DNA of 42,315 bases from an uncultured Gammaproteobacteria bacterium (GTDB lineage: Bacteria; Pseudomonadota; Gammaproteobacteria; Steroidobacterales; GCA-2729495): positions 1 through 42,315 of the forward strand of contig CALGMY010000248.1 of NCBI GenBank assembly GCA_937958785.1, in the 5' to 3' direction. Positions 22,493 through 29,902 of the stretch are shown here, piece by piece. Made by a program: the position numbers and the translations under genes. Each line of letters begins with the position of its first letter. The first letter of the stretch is position 1. The notes under the pieces are model-generated. The model saw only the letters and a program-made list of their open reading frames with translations, made no database searches and was not told the origin of the DNA.

Positions 22493-25030
22493 TCAGGACT
22501 CCGGGCCGGAGTCCCGGCTGCCACCGTCGGTGCCCGAGGCGGCACTGGTCCACACCGTATGCGTCGTCGCCGCCGGGCGCGGCGGGGGCGGAGCAACGGG
22601 TTCCGGACTGCCCGTCGCCGGGGCGTTGCCCGTCTCCCAGGGCAGTCGACGGTTGGTGCCCCGCTCAATGTAGGGTTCGGCCGGTGCTGGCGCTGCCGGG
22701 ATCGGTGCCGCAGCCGCGGGCGCTGCCGCGACCGGGGCTGCCGGCTCGGCGGGCGCGGGTGCCACGGGACGGGGCGGCGTCACCGGACGGATGGGCGACA
22801 GCATGGGCTGCGTGTCCTCGTGGGGATCGTGCCCGGGCGAGACCTCCCGGGCCTCTGCGGGGGCAGCCGCGGGCTCGGGACGCGGGCCGCTGCCCGGCAG
22901 TCCCTCCCGGGCACCGTCCCGGTCACCGCCGCGCCGACGCCGGCCGCGCCGTGACCGGTCGCCGCGACCGTTCTGCTGACCATTCTGCTGGCCGTTTTGC
23001 GTTTGGGCCGCGTCGCCTGCCGGCCGCGGTTCGCCATTGCCCCGGGCGTCGGGGCTCCGACGCTCGCCGCTGCCGTCGGGCCGCGGCGGACGCGGCGGGT
23101 GGCGATCGAAATCCCTCGGGCCCTGGGCCTGACCCTGGCCCTGCCCCTGGCGTTGTCCGCCCCGGCGTGAATTGCCCCGGTCACCGCGCTCGCCGCGATC
23201 ACCGCGATCACCCCGGTGCCGGCCCTGTTGAGGGCGGCCGTCACCGCGGCCGCGCTGTCCACTGTCCTGGCGGCGCGGGGGGGCGGGTTCCGGTGCGGCC
23301 GCAGCCGGCTGGCCGGAGCCGAACAGGAAGATCTTGAGACGCGTGAAGAGGCCGAGCGTCGGTGCCGCGGGGGGTGCGGCGACCGGTGCCGGCGGCGCTT
23401 CCGGTGGCGGGGTCGGCGCGGGCGTCGACGGCAGGACGCTGGCGACCGCCGGCGCCTGGGGCTTCGGCCGCGGCGGGCCGACCTCGTCGCTGTCCTCGGC
23501 CTTCTCGGCAGCGGGCTCCACCAGCTGGTAGCTGGCCCCGGAGTTCTCGGGCAGCGCGGTCTGGTCGTCCCGTACGCGCCGCAGGCTGTAGGCCGGGGTC
23601 TGCAGGTCCGGGTTCGCCACGAGGACGATCTCGAGCTTGTCCCGGGCCTCGATGGTGCGAATCCACTCGCGCTTTTCGTTCAGCAGGAAGTTCGCGACAT
23701 CCACCGGCAGCTGGGCGATGACCTTGGAGGTGCGGTCCTTGCGGCTCTCCTCGCCGATGAGGCGCAGGACGGCAAGGCCCAGGGAGTCGACGCTACGGAT
23801 GTGGCCGATGCCGTTGCAGCGCGGGCAGGTCTGGTGGGCGGACTCGCCGAGCGACGGGCGCAGGCGCTGGCGGGACATCTCGAGCAGGCCGAAGCGGGAG
23901 ATCTTGCCGATCTGCACGCGGGCCCGGTCCATGCGGACCGACTCCCGCAGCCGGTTCTCGACTTCCCGCTGGTTGCGCTGGGGGCCCATGTCGATGAAGT
24001 CGATGACGATGAGGCCGCCCAGGTCCCGCAGCCGCAGCTGCCGGGCGATCTCCTCGGCTGCCTCCAGGTTGGTGGCGTAGGCCGTCGCCTCGATGTCGCC
24101 GCCCTTGGTGGCCCGGGCAGAATTGATGTCGATGGAGACCAGCGCCTCGGTGTGGTCGATGACGATGCTGCCGCCGGACGGCAGCTCGACGGTGTGGGAA
24201 AAGGCCGACTCGATCTGGCTCTCGATCTGGTAACGGGTGAAGAGGGGTACCGCATCGGTGTACTGGCGCAGCTTGCGCAGGTTCTGGGGCATGGCCCGCT
24301 CGACGAACTGCCGGGCCTCCTCGTAGGCGGCGTCGTCGTCGATCAGGATCTCGCCCACGTCGTTGGCGAGGTGGTCACGCAGGGCGCGGATGATGGCGTT
24401 GCTGTCCTGGAAGATCAGGAACGGGGCCGGGCGGCTGACGACGGCCTTCTTGATGGCCTCCCAGATGCCCAGCAGGTAGTCCATGTCCCACTTGAGTTCC
24501 TCCGGGGACCGCCCGACGCCCGCCGTGCGCACGATGACTCCCATGCCCTCGGGGACCTCGATGCTGTTCAGCGCCTCGCGCATCTCGTCGCGCTCGGTGT
24601 CGCTGATTCGCCGGGAGACCCCGCCGGCGCCCGGGTTGTTTGGCATCAGCACGATGAAGCGACCGGCGAGGCTGATGAAGGTGGTCAGGGCGGCCCCCTT
24701 GTTGCCGCGCTCCTCCTTCTCGACCTGGACGACGATGTCCTGCCCCTCGCGCAGGACCTCGCGGATGTTCACCCGGCCCTCGGAGGGCGGCGACACGAAG
24801 TACTCGGGCGAGATTTCCTTCAGCGGCAGGAAGCCGTGGCGCTCCGCGCCATAGTCGATGAAGGCCGCGTCGAGGCTGGGCTCGATCCGCGTGATCCTTC
24901 CTTTGTAGATGTTGGCCTTCTTCTGTTCCCGGGACTGGCTCTCGATATCCAGGTCATACAGCCGCTGGCCGTCGACCATCGCAACCCGCAACTCTTCTTC
25001 CTGAGTTGCATTGACGAGCATTCTCTTCAT
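22493..25030 (-). CDS. rne: Ribonuclease E
   Basis: The endoribonuclease that starts mRNA decay and rRNA/tRNA processing, 845 residues. The S1 domain (about 35–125) starts at YKGRITRIEPSLDAAFIDYG. The catalytic DNase-like region holds SIDINSARATKG (near 298) and GLIVIDFIDM (near 340) with the metal-binding aspartates. The zinc link CPRCNGIG is near 400. After about 510 comes a disordered scaffold: Pro/Ala segments, an Arg/Gly/Asp-rich RNA-binding block and a Gln/Asn run. ATG 25030 (MKRMLVNATQEEE) matches the family N-terminus; a frame 37 residues longer reads into the leader and is rejected. A long structured leader and a good promoter lie upstream. Confidence 0.97.
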   Translation of the reverse strand: MKRMLVNATQEEELRVAMVDGQRLYDLDIESQSREQKKANIYKGRITRIEPSLDAAFIDYGAERHGFLPLKEISPEYFVSPPSEGRVNIREVLREGQDIVVQVEKEERGNKGAALTTFISLAGRFIVLMPNNPGAGGVSRRISDTERDEMREALNSIEVPEGMGVIVRTAGVGRSPEELKWDMDYLLGIWEAIKKAVVSRPAPFLIFQDSNAIIRALRDHLANDVGEILIDDDAAYEEARQFVERAMPQNLRKLRQYTDAVPLFTRYQIESQIESAFSHTVELPSGGSIVIDHTEALVSIDINSARATKGGDIEATAYATNLEAAEEIARQLRLRDLGGLIVIDFIDMGPQRNQREVENRLRESVRMDRARVQIGKISRFGLLEMSRQRLRPSLGESAHQTCPRCNGIGHIRSVDSLGLAVLRLIGEESRKDRTSKVIAQLPVDVANFLLNEKREWIRTIEARDKLEIVLVANPDLQTPAYSLRRVRDDQTALPENSGASYQLVEPAAEKAEDSDEVGPPRPKPQAPAVASVLPSTPAPTPPPEAPPAPVAAPPAAPTLGLFTRLKIFLFGSGQPAAAAPEPAPPRRQDSGQRGRGDGRPQQGRHRGDRGDRGERGDRGNSRRGGQRQGQGQGQAQGPRDFDRHPPRPPRPDGSGERRSPDARGNGEPRPAGDAAQTQNGQQNGQQNGRGDRSRRGRRRRGGDRDGAREGLPGSGPRPEPAAAPAEAREVSPGHDPHEDTQPMLSPIRPVTPPRPVAPAPAEPAAPVAAAPAAAAPIPAAPAPAEPYIERGTNRRLPWETGNAPATGSPEPVAPPPPRPAATTHTVWTSAASGTDGGSRDSGPES
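22496..22514. repeat. Inverted repeat at the junction of ptp and rne
   Basis: GGACTCCG and CGGAGTCC flank GGC. The dyad lies in the last codons of rne, 12 bases past the phosphatase stop. There is no T-run on either side, so it is not a standard intrinsic terminator, but it is the only structure at this convergent junction. Confidence 0.4.
23177..23212. repeat. Nine-base tandem repeat inside rne
   Basis: Four nine-base units (23177–23185, 23186–23194, 23195–23203, 23204–23212); the last two are identical (GCGATCACC) and the first two are variants. On the coding strand they encode RGD/RGE triplets in the C-terminal scaffold. The length is divisible by three, so copy changes keep the frame. 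Confidence 0.6.
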
Positions 25031-25417
25031 AGGACCCTGCGTGCAAATGGTGTGTACCCGTAGCGGGCCCCGCGGTTCCGGGCGGGGTGCTACCACGTGG
25101 GCCTGCCGGCTGTGGGGGGTCAGGGCGCCGGACAGGACCACGCCCGGACAGTTGTCCGGTGGTGCCGTGCCCGGATTCGAGGCTGCGGTGCAGACTTGGT
25201 GCCTTGCGGCTAGCCACGCGTCAGATCCTCGGAATGGGTGCCTGACCGACCCTGCGCGGACTGTCCGGGCTGAACCCGGGCAGCCCCGCCAGCAGGAGGC
25301 CCGCTCTTGCCCGCCAGCGCGGGCGTGTCGTCCGGCCTGCCCGAGGGCGGACCGCGGAAACTAGCGTCGGCCGCGGGTGGGCTTGACAGTCGCCGCCGCA
25401 TGGCCTAGCAGTCCGGT
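25031..25417 (-). other. Long structured rne leader (gene-free)
   Basis: About 380 bases lie between the predicted rne transcription start (near 25411) and its ATG. Three compact hairpins stand out: CCGGACA/TGTCCGG (25144–25159), GGGCTG/CAGCCC (25267–25286) and GCCCGC/GCGGGC with a four-base loop (25309–25324). Known: E. coli rne has a 361-base leader through which RNase E represses its own synthesis. Inferred: a comparable autoregulatory leader here. No credible coding sequence was found in it. Confidence 0.55.
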
Positions 25418-25446
25418 ACTATACCAGCGCCGGTTGTTGCCGGCAA
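25418..25446 (-). promoter_or_regulatory. Sigma-70 promoter for rne
   Basis: The minus strand carries TTGCCG (25441–25446), a 17-base spacer and TATAGT (25418–25423). The -35 lies within a 12-base perfect palindrome, GTTGCCGGCAAC (25436–25447), which might be an operator between rne and rluC. Confidence 0.6.
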
Positions 25447-25487
25447 CGCACAACGAGGCTTAACCCCTTGCAGTCACAGGAAATCCG

Positions 25488-26453
25488 GTGAGCACCGCCA
25501 CACCGCGGGTGGTGCGTGTCACGGCCGGCGAGGACGAGGCCGGCCGCCGTCTCGACAATTTCCTGATGGCGCACCTGAAGGGCGTGCCCCGGTCCCACGT
25601 CTACCGGCTCATCCGCAGTGGCGAGGTGCGCGTGAACAGCCGGCGCGTGCAGGCCAGTTACCGGCTGCTCTGCGGCGACGAGGTGCGCGTGCCGCCCGTG
25701 CGCCAGCCCGAGGCGCGCAACGCGCCGCCCGCCGGCCGGGTGCGGGCCGACTGGATCGAGGCCCGCATCCTGCATGAAGACGACGAGCTGCTCGTGCTCG
25801 ACAAGCCCTCGGGGCTCGCCGTCCACGGCGGCAGTGGCGTGAGTCTCGGCGCCATCGAACTCCTGCGGGTCGCCCGGGGTGGCCGGGCCCACCTGGAGCT
25901 CGCGCACCGCCTCGACCGGGATACGAGTGGCTGCCTGCTGATCGCCAAGCGCGCGAGCGCACTGCGGGCCCTGCACGCGCAATTCCGGGAAGGCACCGTG
26001 GACAAGCGCTACCTGGCACTGCTCGTCGGCCGCTGGCCAGGCCGGGCGCGCACCGTCGACGCCCCGCTGGCCACCGGCGAGCGGCGGGGGGGCGAACGCC
26101 ATGTGCGGGTGGACGCGGGTGGCAAGGCGGCGCTCACCCACTTCGTACCGCTCGAGCGTTTCCCGGAGGCGGTACTCGCGGAAGTCGAGCTGGCGACGGG
26201 CCGTACCCACCAGATCCGGGTGCACGCCGCGTCCATCGGGCACCCGGTGGCGGGCGACGAACGTTACGGCCTGCCCGACGACCCCATCGTGGCCCGGCAC
26301 GGCCTGCACCGGCTCTTCCTCCACGCCCGCTCGCTGGGTTTCCGGTGCCCGAAGAGCGGCGCCTCCCTGGTGGTGGAGTCGCCGCTCGGGGATGACCTGC
26401 TCGCGCCCCTCGAGAGCCTGCGCCGCGCCGGCGGCATCCTGAAGACAGGCTAG
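25488..26453 (+). CDS. rluC: 23S rRNA pseudouridine synthase RluC
   Basis: It converts uridines 955, 2504 and 2580 of 23S rRNA to pseudouridine (E. coli numbering). Of 321 residues, an S4 RNA-binding domain (about 18–80, GRRLDNFLMAHLKGVPRSHVY) precedes the RluA-type catalytic domain. The catalytic aspartate is in AHRLDRDTSGCLLIAK (about 138–153), and the later RTHQIRVHAASIGHPVAGD block is conserved. GTG 25488 has AGGAA upstream. The divergent rne-rluC pair matches the usual gammaproteobacterial order. The stop codon overlaps the convergent maf stop. Confidence 0.96.
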   Translation: MSTATPRVVRVTAGEDEAGRRLDNFLMAHLKGVPRSHVYRLIRSGEVRVNSRRVQASYRLLCGDEVRVPPVRQPEARNAPPAGRVRADWIEARILHEDDELLVLDKPSGLAVHGGSGVSLGAIELLRVARGGRAHLELAHRLDRDTSGCLLIAKRASALRALHAQFREGTVDKRYLALLVGRWPGRARTVDAPLATGERRGGERHVRVDAGGKAALTHFVPLERFPEAVLAEVELATGRTHQIRVHAASIGHPVAGDERYGLPDDPIVARHGLHRLFLHARSLGFRCPKSGASLVVESPLGDDLLAPLESLRRAGGILKTG

Positions 26454-27100
26454 GGCAGGTCCACGCCCCGGGCGATGAGGGCCTGGCCGAGCCAGATCAG
26501 CGGCAGTCCCTGGATCGCGGTCGGGTCCCGGCCCTCGATGCTCTCGAGCAGCAACACACCCCGACGCTCGGCCTTGAAGCTGCCCGCGCAGTCCAGGGGC
26601 TGGTCGGCCGCCACGTAGCGTTCCGCCTCCGCCCGGCTGAGCGGCCGGAAGCGCACCCGGGTGGTGTCCAGGTGGCAGGTGGCCGGCTGGTCCCCGGGTC
26701 CCGTCACGCAGACCGCCGTGTGGAAGTCCACGGCCTGGCCGGCACAGCGCAGCAGCTGGTCCACGGCGCGGGCCGCCGTGCCGGGCTTGCCCAGGGTCTC
26801 GTCACCGAGGGCGGCCACCTGGTCGCTGCCGATCACCAGGCAGCCCGGGGCCCCACGGGCGCCGGCTTCGGCCTTCAGGCGGGCGAGGCGCAGGGCCATT
26901 GCCGCGGGTGGCTCACCGGTCAGCCGGGATTCGTCCACGGCGGGGGCGGCCACCGCGAAACCGGCCAGGAGGCGGCCGAGGAGTTCGCGCCGGTAGGGGG
27001 ATCCGGAGGCCAGCAGGATGCGGGAAGGGAGCAGCAGGGTCGGGGATCCTTCGGCGGGAAGCCATTGAATTTTGACACACTCCGGCACCGTACCTATCAT
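26450..27100 (-). CDS. maf: Maf-family nucleoside triphosphate pyrophosphatase
   Basis: A house-cleaning pyrophosphatase of the Maf/YceF group, which hydrolyses non-canonical nucleotides. Motifs: RILLASGSPYRRELL, DESRLTGEPP, VIGSDQVAALGDETLGKPG, and the end AIQGLPLIWLGQAL. The position in the rluC–maf–yceD block favours the YceF (7-methyl-GTP) subgroup. The start is doubtful. ATG 27100 and GTG 27088 add a stretch unlike the family, whereas a CTG at 27037 lies nine bases after GAAGGA and would give MLLPSRILLASGS, the expected N-terminus. The coding end is firm; the start may be about 60 bases shorter than given. Confidence 0.85.
   Translation of the reverse strand: MIGTVPECVKIQWLPAEGSPTLLLPSRILLASGSPYRRELLGRLLAGFAVAAPAVDESRLTGEPPAAMALRLARLKAEAGARGAPGCLVIGSDQVAALGDETLGKPGTAARAVDQLLRCAGQAVDFHTAVCVTGPGDQPATCHLDTTRVRFRPLSRAEAERYVAADQPLDCAGSFKAERRGVLLLESIEGRDPTAIQGLPLIWLGQALIARGVDLP
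27072..27100 (+). promoter_or_regulatory. Strong sigma-70 promoter for yceD-rpmF-plsX-fabH
   Basis: A perfect TTGACA (27072–27077), a 17-base spacer and TATCAT (27095–27100). The predicted transcription start, near 27107, falls about four bases before the yceD ATG at 27111, so the transcript would be leaderless or nearly so. Confidence 0.7.
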
Positions 27101-27110
27101 GCGTTCCGCG

Positions 27111-27650
27111 ATGAAGGCTGGGCGCATCGGATCGGCGGAACTGGCGGATCTGGTGGCCCGCGGGGCGACCGTCGACCGGAACTATCCGGTGGCCGAACTT
27201 CCCCGCCTGGCCGCCCTGGCGCCCCCGGACGAGGGGGCGGGCGCCGCCCGGCTGGCTGCCGGGCTCACGTTCCGGGCGGGCGCGGAGGGCCATCCCCAGC
27301 TGCACCTGCAGGTGACCGGGCCGCTGCCGCTGGCCTGCCAGCGCTGCCTTGGCCGGCTGGAGTGGCCGGTGGCCATCGACGTGGTGCTGACGATGGTCGG
27401 CACCGATGCAGAGGCCGCGACGCTCGCCGAGCCGTTCGACGCGGTGCTGCTCGCCGAGGGTGCGCTGGACGTGGCGGCGGTGATCGAGGACGAGGTGCTT
27501 GCAGCGTTGCCGCTGGCGCCCCGGCATGCGGTGGCGGCCTGCGGCGTTGAGGCCGGCAGTGCCGAAGGACTTTCGACGGGCGAGCTGCACCGGCCGATGG
27601 CCGGGCTCGCCGACCTGCTGGGTCGAGGTGGCCGGCAGGGTGACAAGTGA
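27111..27650 (+). CDS. yceD: YceD family 23S rRNA accumulation protein (DUF177)
   Basis: A 179-residue protein needed in E. coli and plants for 23S rRNA accumulation; its biochemistry is unknown. The CQRCLGRLEWP motif with two cysteines, and the acidic block VAAVIEDEVLAALPLAP, are diagnostic. ATG 27111 is chosen because it puts the conserved LADLVARGATV at the same distance from the start as in pseudomonad homologues; ATG 27099 overlaps the -10 hexamer and cannot be in the transcript. It heads the conserved yceD-rpmF-plsX-fabH run. No Shine-Dalgarno sequence is available. Confidence 0.92.
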   Translation: MKAGRIGSAELADLVARGATVDRNYPVAELPRLAALAPPDEGAGAARLAAGLTFRAGAEGHPQLHLQVTGPLPLACQRCLGRLEWPVAIDVVLTMVGTDAEAATLAEPFDAVLLAEGALDVAAVIEDEVLAALPLAPRHAVAACGVEAGSAEGLSTGELHRPMAGLADLLGRGGRQGDK

Positions 27651-27668
27651 CTTATCAGGAGATCTGCC

Positions 27669-27860
27669 ATGGCAGTACAGAAGAGCCGCGTGACGCCGTC
27701 GCGCAAGGGCATGCGCCAGTCCCACGACCGGCTGAAGAGCCCGCCCATCTCGGTCGAGCCGACCAGCGGCGAGACCCACCGGCGTCATCACATCAGTGCC
27801 GACGGCTACTACCGCGGGAAGAAGGTCATCGAGACCCGCGACGACGCGGATTCCGAATAG
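27669..27860 (+). CDS. rpmF: 50S ribosomal protein L32
   Basis: A 63-residue ribosomal protein. The start MAVQKSRVTPSRKGMRQSHD is typical of L32, followed by HHISADGYYRGKKV. It has no cysteines, so it is the zinc-free form common in gammaproteobacteria. A good AGGAG site lies before ATG 27669, in contrast to yceD just upstream. It is co-transcribed with yceD (18-base gap). Confidence 0.98.
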   Translation: MAVQKSRVTPSRKGMRQSHDRLKSPPISVEPTSGETHRRHHISADGYYRGKKVIETRDDADSE

Positions 27861-27909
27861 CCGATCCGCCGGCCCCGGCATCGGGCCGGCCCTGGCCGAA
27901 GGGGCCCTG

Positions 27910-28920
27910 ATGGCCGACCCCATTACGATCGCCGTCGATGCCATGGGTGGGGACGCCGGTGCCCGGGTGTGCGTTCCCGCGTCCATCGGCTTCGTCCGTG
28001 ACCACCCGGGCGTGCGCATCATCCTCGTCGGCCAGCAGGAGCAGCTCGAGCCCCTGGCGGCAGCGGCCGGTGGCCTGCCGCCCGGCGTCACCCTGCGGGA
28101 TGCCCGCCAGGTCGTGGCCATGGACGAGCCTCCTGCCGAGGCCCTCCGCAAGAAGAAGGACTCCTCCATGCGGGTCGCCGTCGACCTGGTGAAGGAGGGG
28201 GTCGCCGATGCCTGCGTCAGCGCGGGCAACACCGGTGCCCTCATGGCGACGGGCCGTTTCGTGCTGAAGACCCTGCCCGGCATCGAGCGGCCGGCCATCA
28301 TGGCCCAGCTGCCCACGCGCCACGGCTCCATCGCCATGCTCGACCTCGGTGCCAATGCCGACTGCACCGTCGAGCAGCTGTACCAGTTCGCCGTGATGGG
28401 CTCGGTGGTGGCGCGGGTCACCGAGGGCCTGGCCCGCCCCCGCATCGGCCTCCTCAACATCGGCGAGGAGGACATCAAGGGCAACGAGATCGTCAAGCAG
28501 GCGGCGGCGCTGCTCGCCGGGAGTACCCTGAACTACGTGGGCTTCGTCGAGGCGGACGCCATCCAGGACGACCGGGCCGACGTGGTCGTGGCCGACGGCT
28601 TCAGCGGCAATGTCGCGCTGAAGTCGATGGAAGGCACGGCCAAGCTCATCCGGCACTTCCTCGAAGTCGAGTTCCGGGGCAGCCTGTACGGGCGCCTCGC
28701 GGGCCTGGTGTCCTGGCCGGTCCTGCGTTCGTTGAGCCGCCGGCTCGACCCGCGCCGCTACAATGGTGCCAGCCTGGTCGGCCTCGACGGTATCGTGGTG
28801 AAGAGCCATGGCGGTGCCGACGAGCTGGCCTTCCAGCAGGCGATCAGGGTGGCACGCGTGGAAGCCGAGAAGGGCGTGCCCGACCAGATCCGTGAACTCC
28901 TGAGTGAGCAGGTCGCATGA
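27910..28920 (+). CDS. plsX: Phosphate acyltransferase PlsX
   Basis: It makes acyl-phosphate from acyl-ACP and phosphate for phospholipid synthesis. Of 336 residues, the N-terminus ITIAVDAMGGDAG is the family hallmark; RKKKDSSMRVAVDLVKEG, SAGNTGALMA and DGFSGNVALKSMEG follow. ATG 27910 has AAGGGG five bases upstream and corrects a longer frame that reads back through rpmF. The stop overlaps the fabH start (ATGA). Confidence 0.97.
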   Translation: MADPITIAVDAMGGDAGARVCVPASIGFVRDHPGVRIILVGQQEQLEPLAAAAGGLPPGVTLRDARQVVAMDEPPAEALRKKKDSSMRVAVDLVKEGVADACVSAGNTGALMATGRFVLKTLPGIERPAIMAQLPTRHGSIAMLDLGANADCTVEQLYQFAVMGSVVARVTEGLARPRIGLLNIGEEDIKGNEIVKQAAALLAGSTLNYVGFVEADAIQDDRADVVVADGFSGNVALKSMEGTAKLIRHFLEVEFRGSLYGRLAGLVSWPVLRSLSRRLDPRRYNGASLVGLDGIVVKSHGGADELAFQQAIRVARVEAEKGVPDQIRELLSEQVA

Positions 28921-29885
28921 CGTATTCCCGCATCGCCGGCACCGGCCGATACCTGCCCGAACGGGTGCTGACCAACCTCGAACTGGAGAAGATGGTCGAC
29001 ACCACCGAGGAGTGGATCCGCACCCGCACCGGCATCGAGCGCCGCCATGTGGCTGCCGACGGCGAGGCCACCAGCGACCTTGCCGAGAAGGCGGCGCGCC
29101 AGGCGATGGCGGCCGCCGGGGTCACCGCCGCCGACATCGACTTCGTCGTGGTCGGCACCACCACCCCGGACCTGGTCTTTCCCAACGTCGGCTGCCTGGT
29201 GCAGCGCCGCCTCGGCATCCACGGGTGTCCCGCCTTCAGCGTCGAGGCCGCCTGTAGCGGCTTCATCTACGCGCTCAGCGTCGCCGACCGGTTCGTGGCG
29301 GGCGGCATGGCGAAGTGCGCGCTCGTCATCGGCGCGGAGACGCTCTCCCGCATCGTCGACTGGAACGACCGTTCGACCTGCGTGCTGTTCGGCGATGGCG
29401 CCGGTGCCGTCGTGCTGAAGCCCGGCGACGAGCCCGGAATCCTGTCCTGCCACCTCGGCGCCGACGGCCACTATGGCGACCTGCTGTACCACCCCTACGG
29501 CACTTCCCGGCCCCAGCGGGCCGGCGACCTCGAGCGGCCGTTCGTGCAGATGAAGGGCAACGAGGTGTTCAAGGTGGCCGTGAAGACCCTCGAGGGCATC
29601 GTCGACGAGACCCTGGCCGCCAACCACCTCGAACGCTCGGCCATCGACTGGCTGATCCCCCACCAGGCCAATATCCGCATCATCCAGGCCACCGCGAAGC
29701 GCCTGGAGATGCCGATGGAAAAGGTCGTCCTCACGCTGCAGGACCACGGCAACACCTCGGCGGCCTCGGTGCCCATGGCCCTCGACGTGGCCGTGCGGGA
29801 CGGCCGGGTGAAGCGGGGCGACCTGCTGCTCCTCGAGGCCTTTGGCGGCGGGCTCACCTGGGGCTCCGCACTCGTCCGCTTCTGA
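28917..29885 (+). CDS. fabH: 3-oxoacyl-ACP synthase III FabH
   Basis: It starts fatty acid synthesis by condensing acetyl-CoA with malonyl-ACP. Of 322 residues, the catalytic triad is clear: cysteine in EAACSGFIYAL (about 111–121), histidine in PHQANIRI and asparagine in HGNTSAAS. The loop WIRTRTGIERRH binds CoA. Its position after plsX is conserved, but the fabD, fabG and acpP genes that commonly follow are not here; a transporter gene takes their place. Confidence 0.97.
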   Translation: MTYSRIAGTGRYLPERVLTNLELEKMVDTTEEWIRTRTGIERRHVAADGEATSDLAEKAARQAMAAAGVTAADIDFVVVGTTTPDLVFPNVGCLVQRRLGIHGCPAFSVEAACSGFIYALSVADRFVAGGMAKCALVIGAETLSRIVDWNDRSTCVLFGDGAGAVVLKPGDEPGILSCHLGADGHYGDLLYHPYGTSRPQRAGDLERPFVQMKGNEVFKVAVKTLEGIVDETLAANHLERSAIDWLIPHQANIRIIQATAKRLEMPMEKVVLTLQDHGNTSAASVPMALDVAVRDGRVKRGDLLLLEAFGGGLTWGSALVRF

Positions 29886-29902
29886 GACCCGGCCCGCGCC
29901 CG

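Noticed and set aside
23177..23212. The nine-base repeats in rne as a CRISPR or mobile element
   Set aside because: Units are contiguous, in frame and encode RGD/RGE peptides in a disordered domain; there are no spacers.
23216..25063. A 615-residue antisense frame over rne
   Set aside because: Shadow of the rne catalytic region; no motifs, and the composition follows the opposite codons.
25011..25364. A 117-residue plus-strand frame in the rne leader
   Set aside because: No ribosome-binding site, no family resemblance, and it overlaps the rne start; the leader interpretation explains the region better.
25383..25388. A perfect TTGACA as a rluC promoter -35
   Set aside because: At 17 bases the sequence is TAGCAG, a poor -10, and the nearby TATACC is too far away (31 bases).
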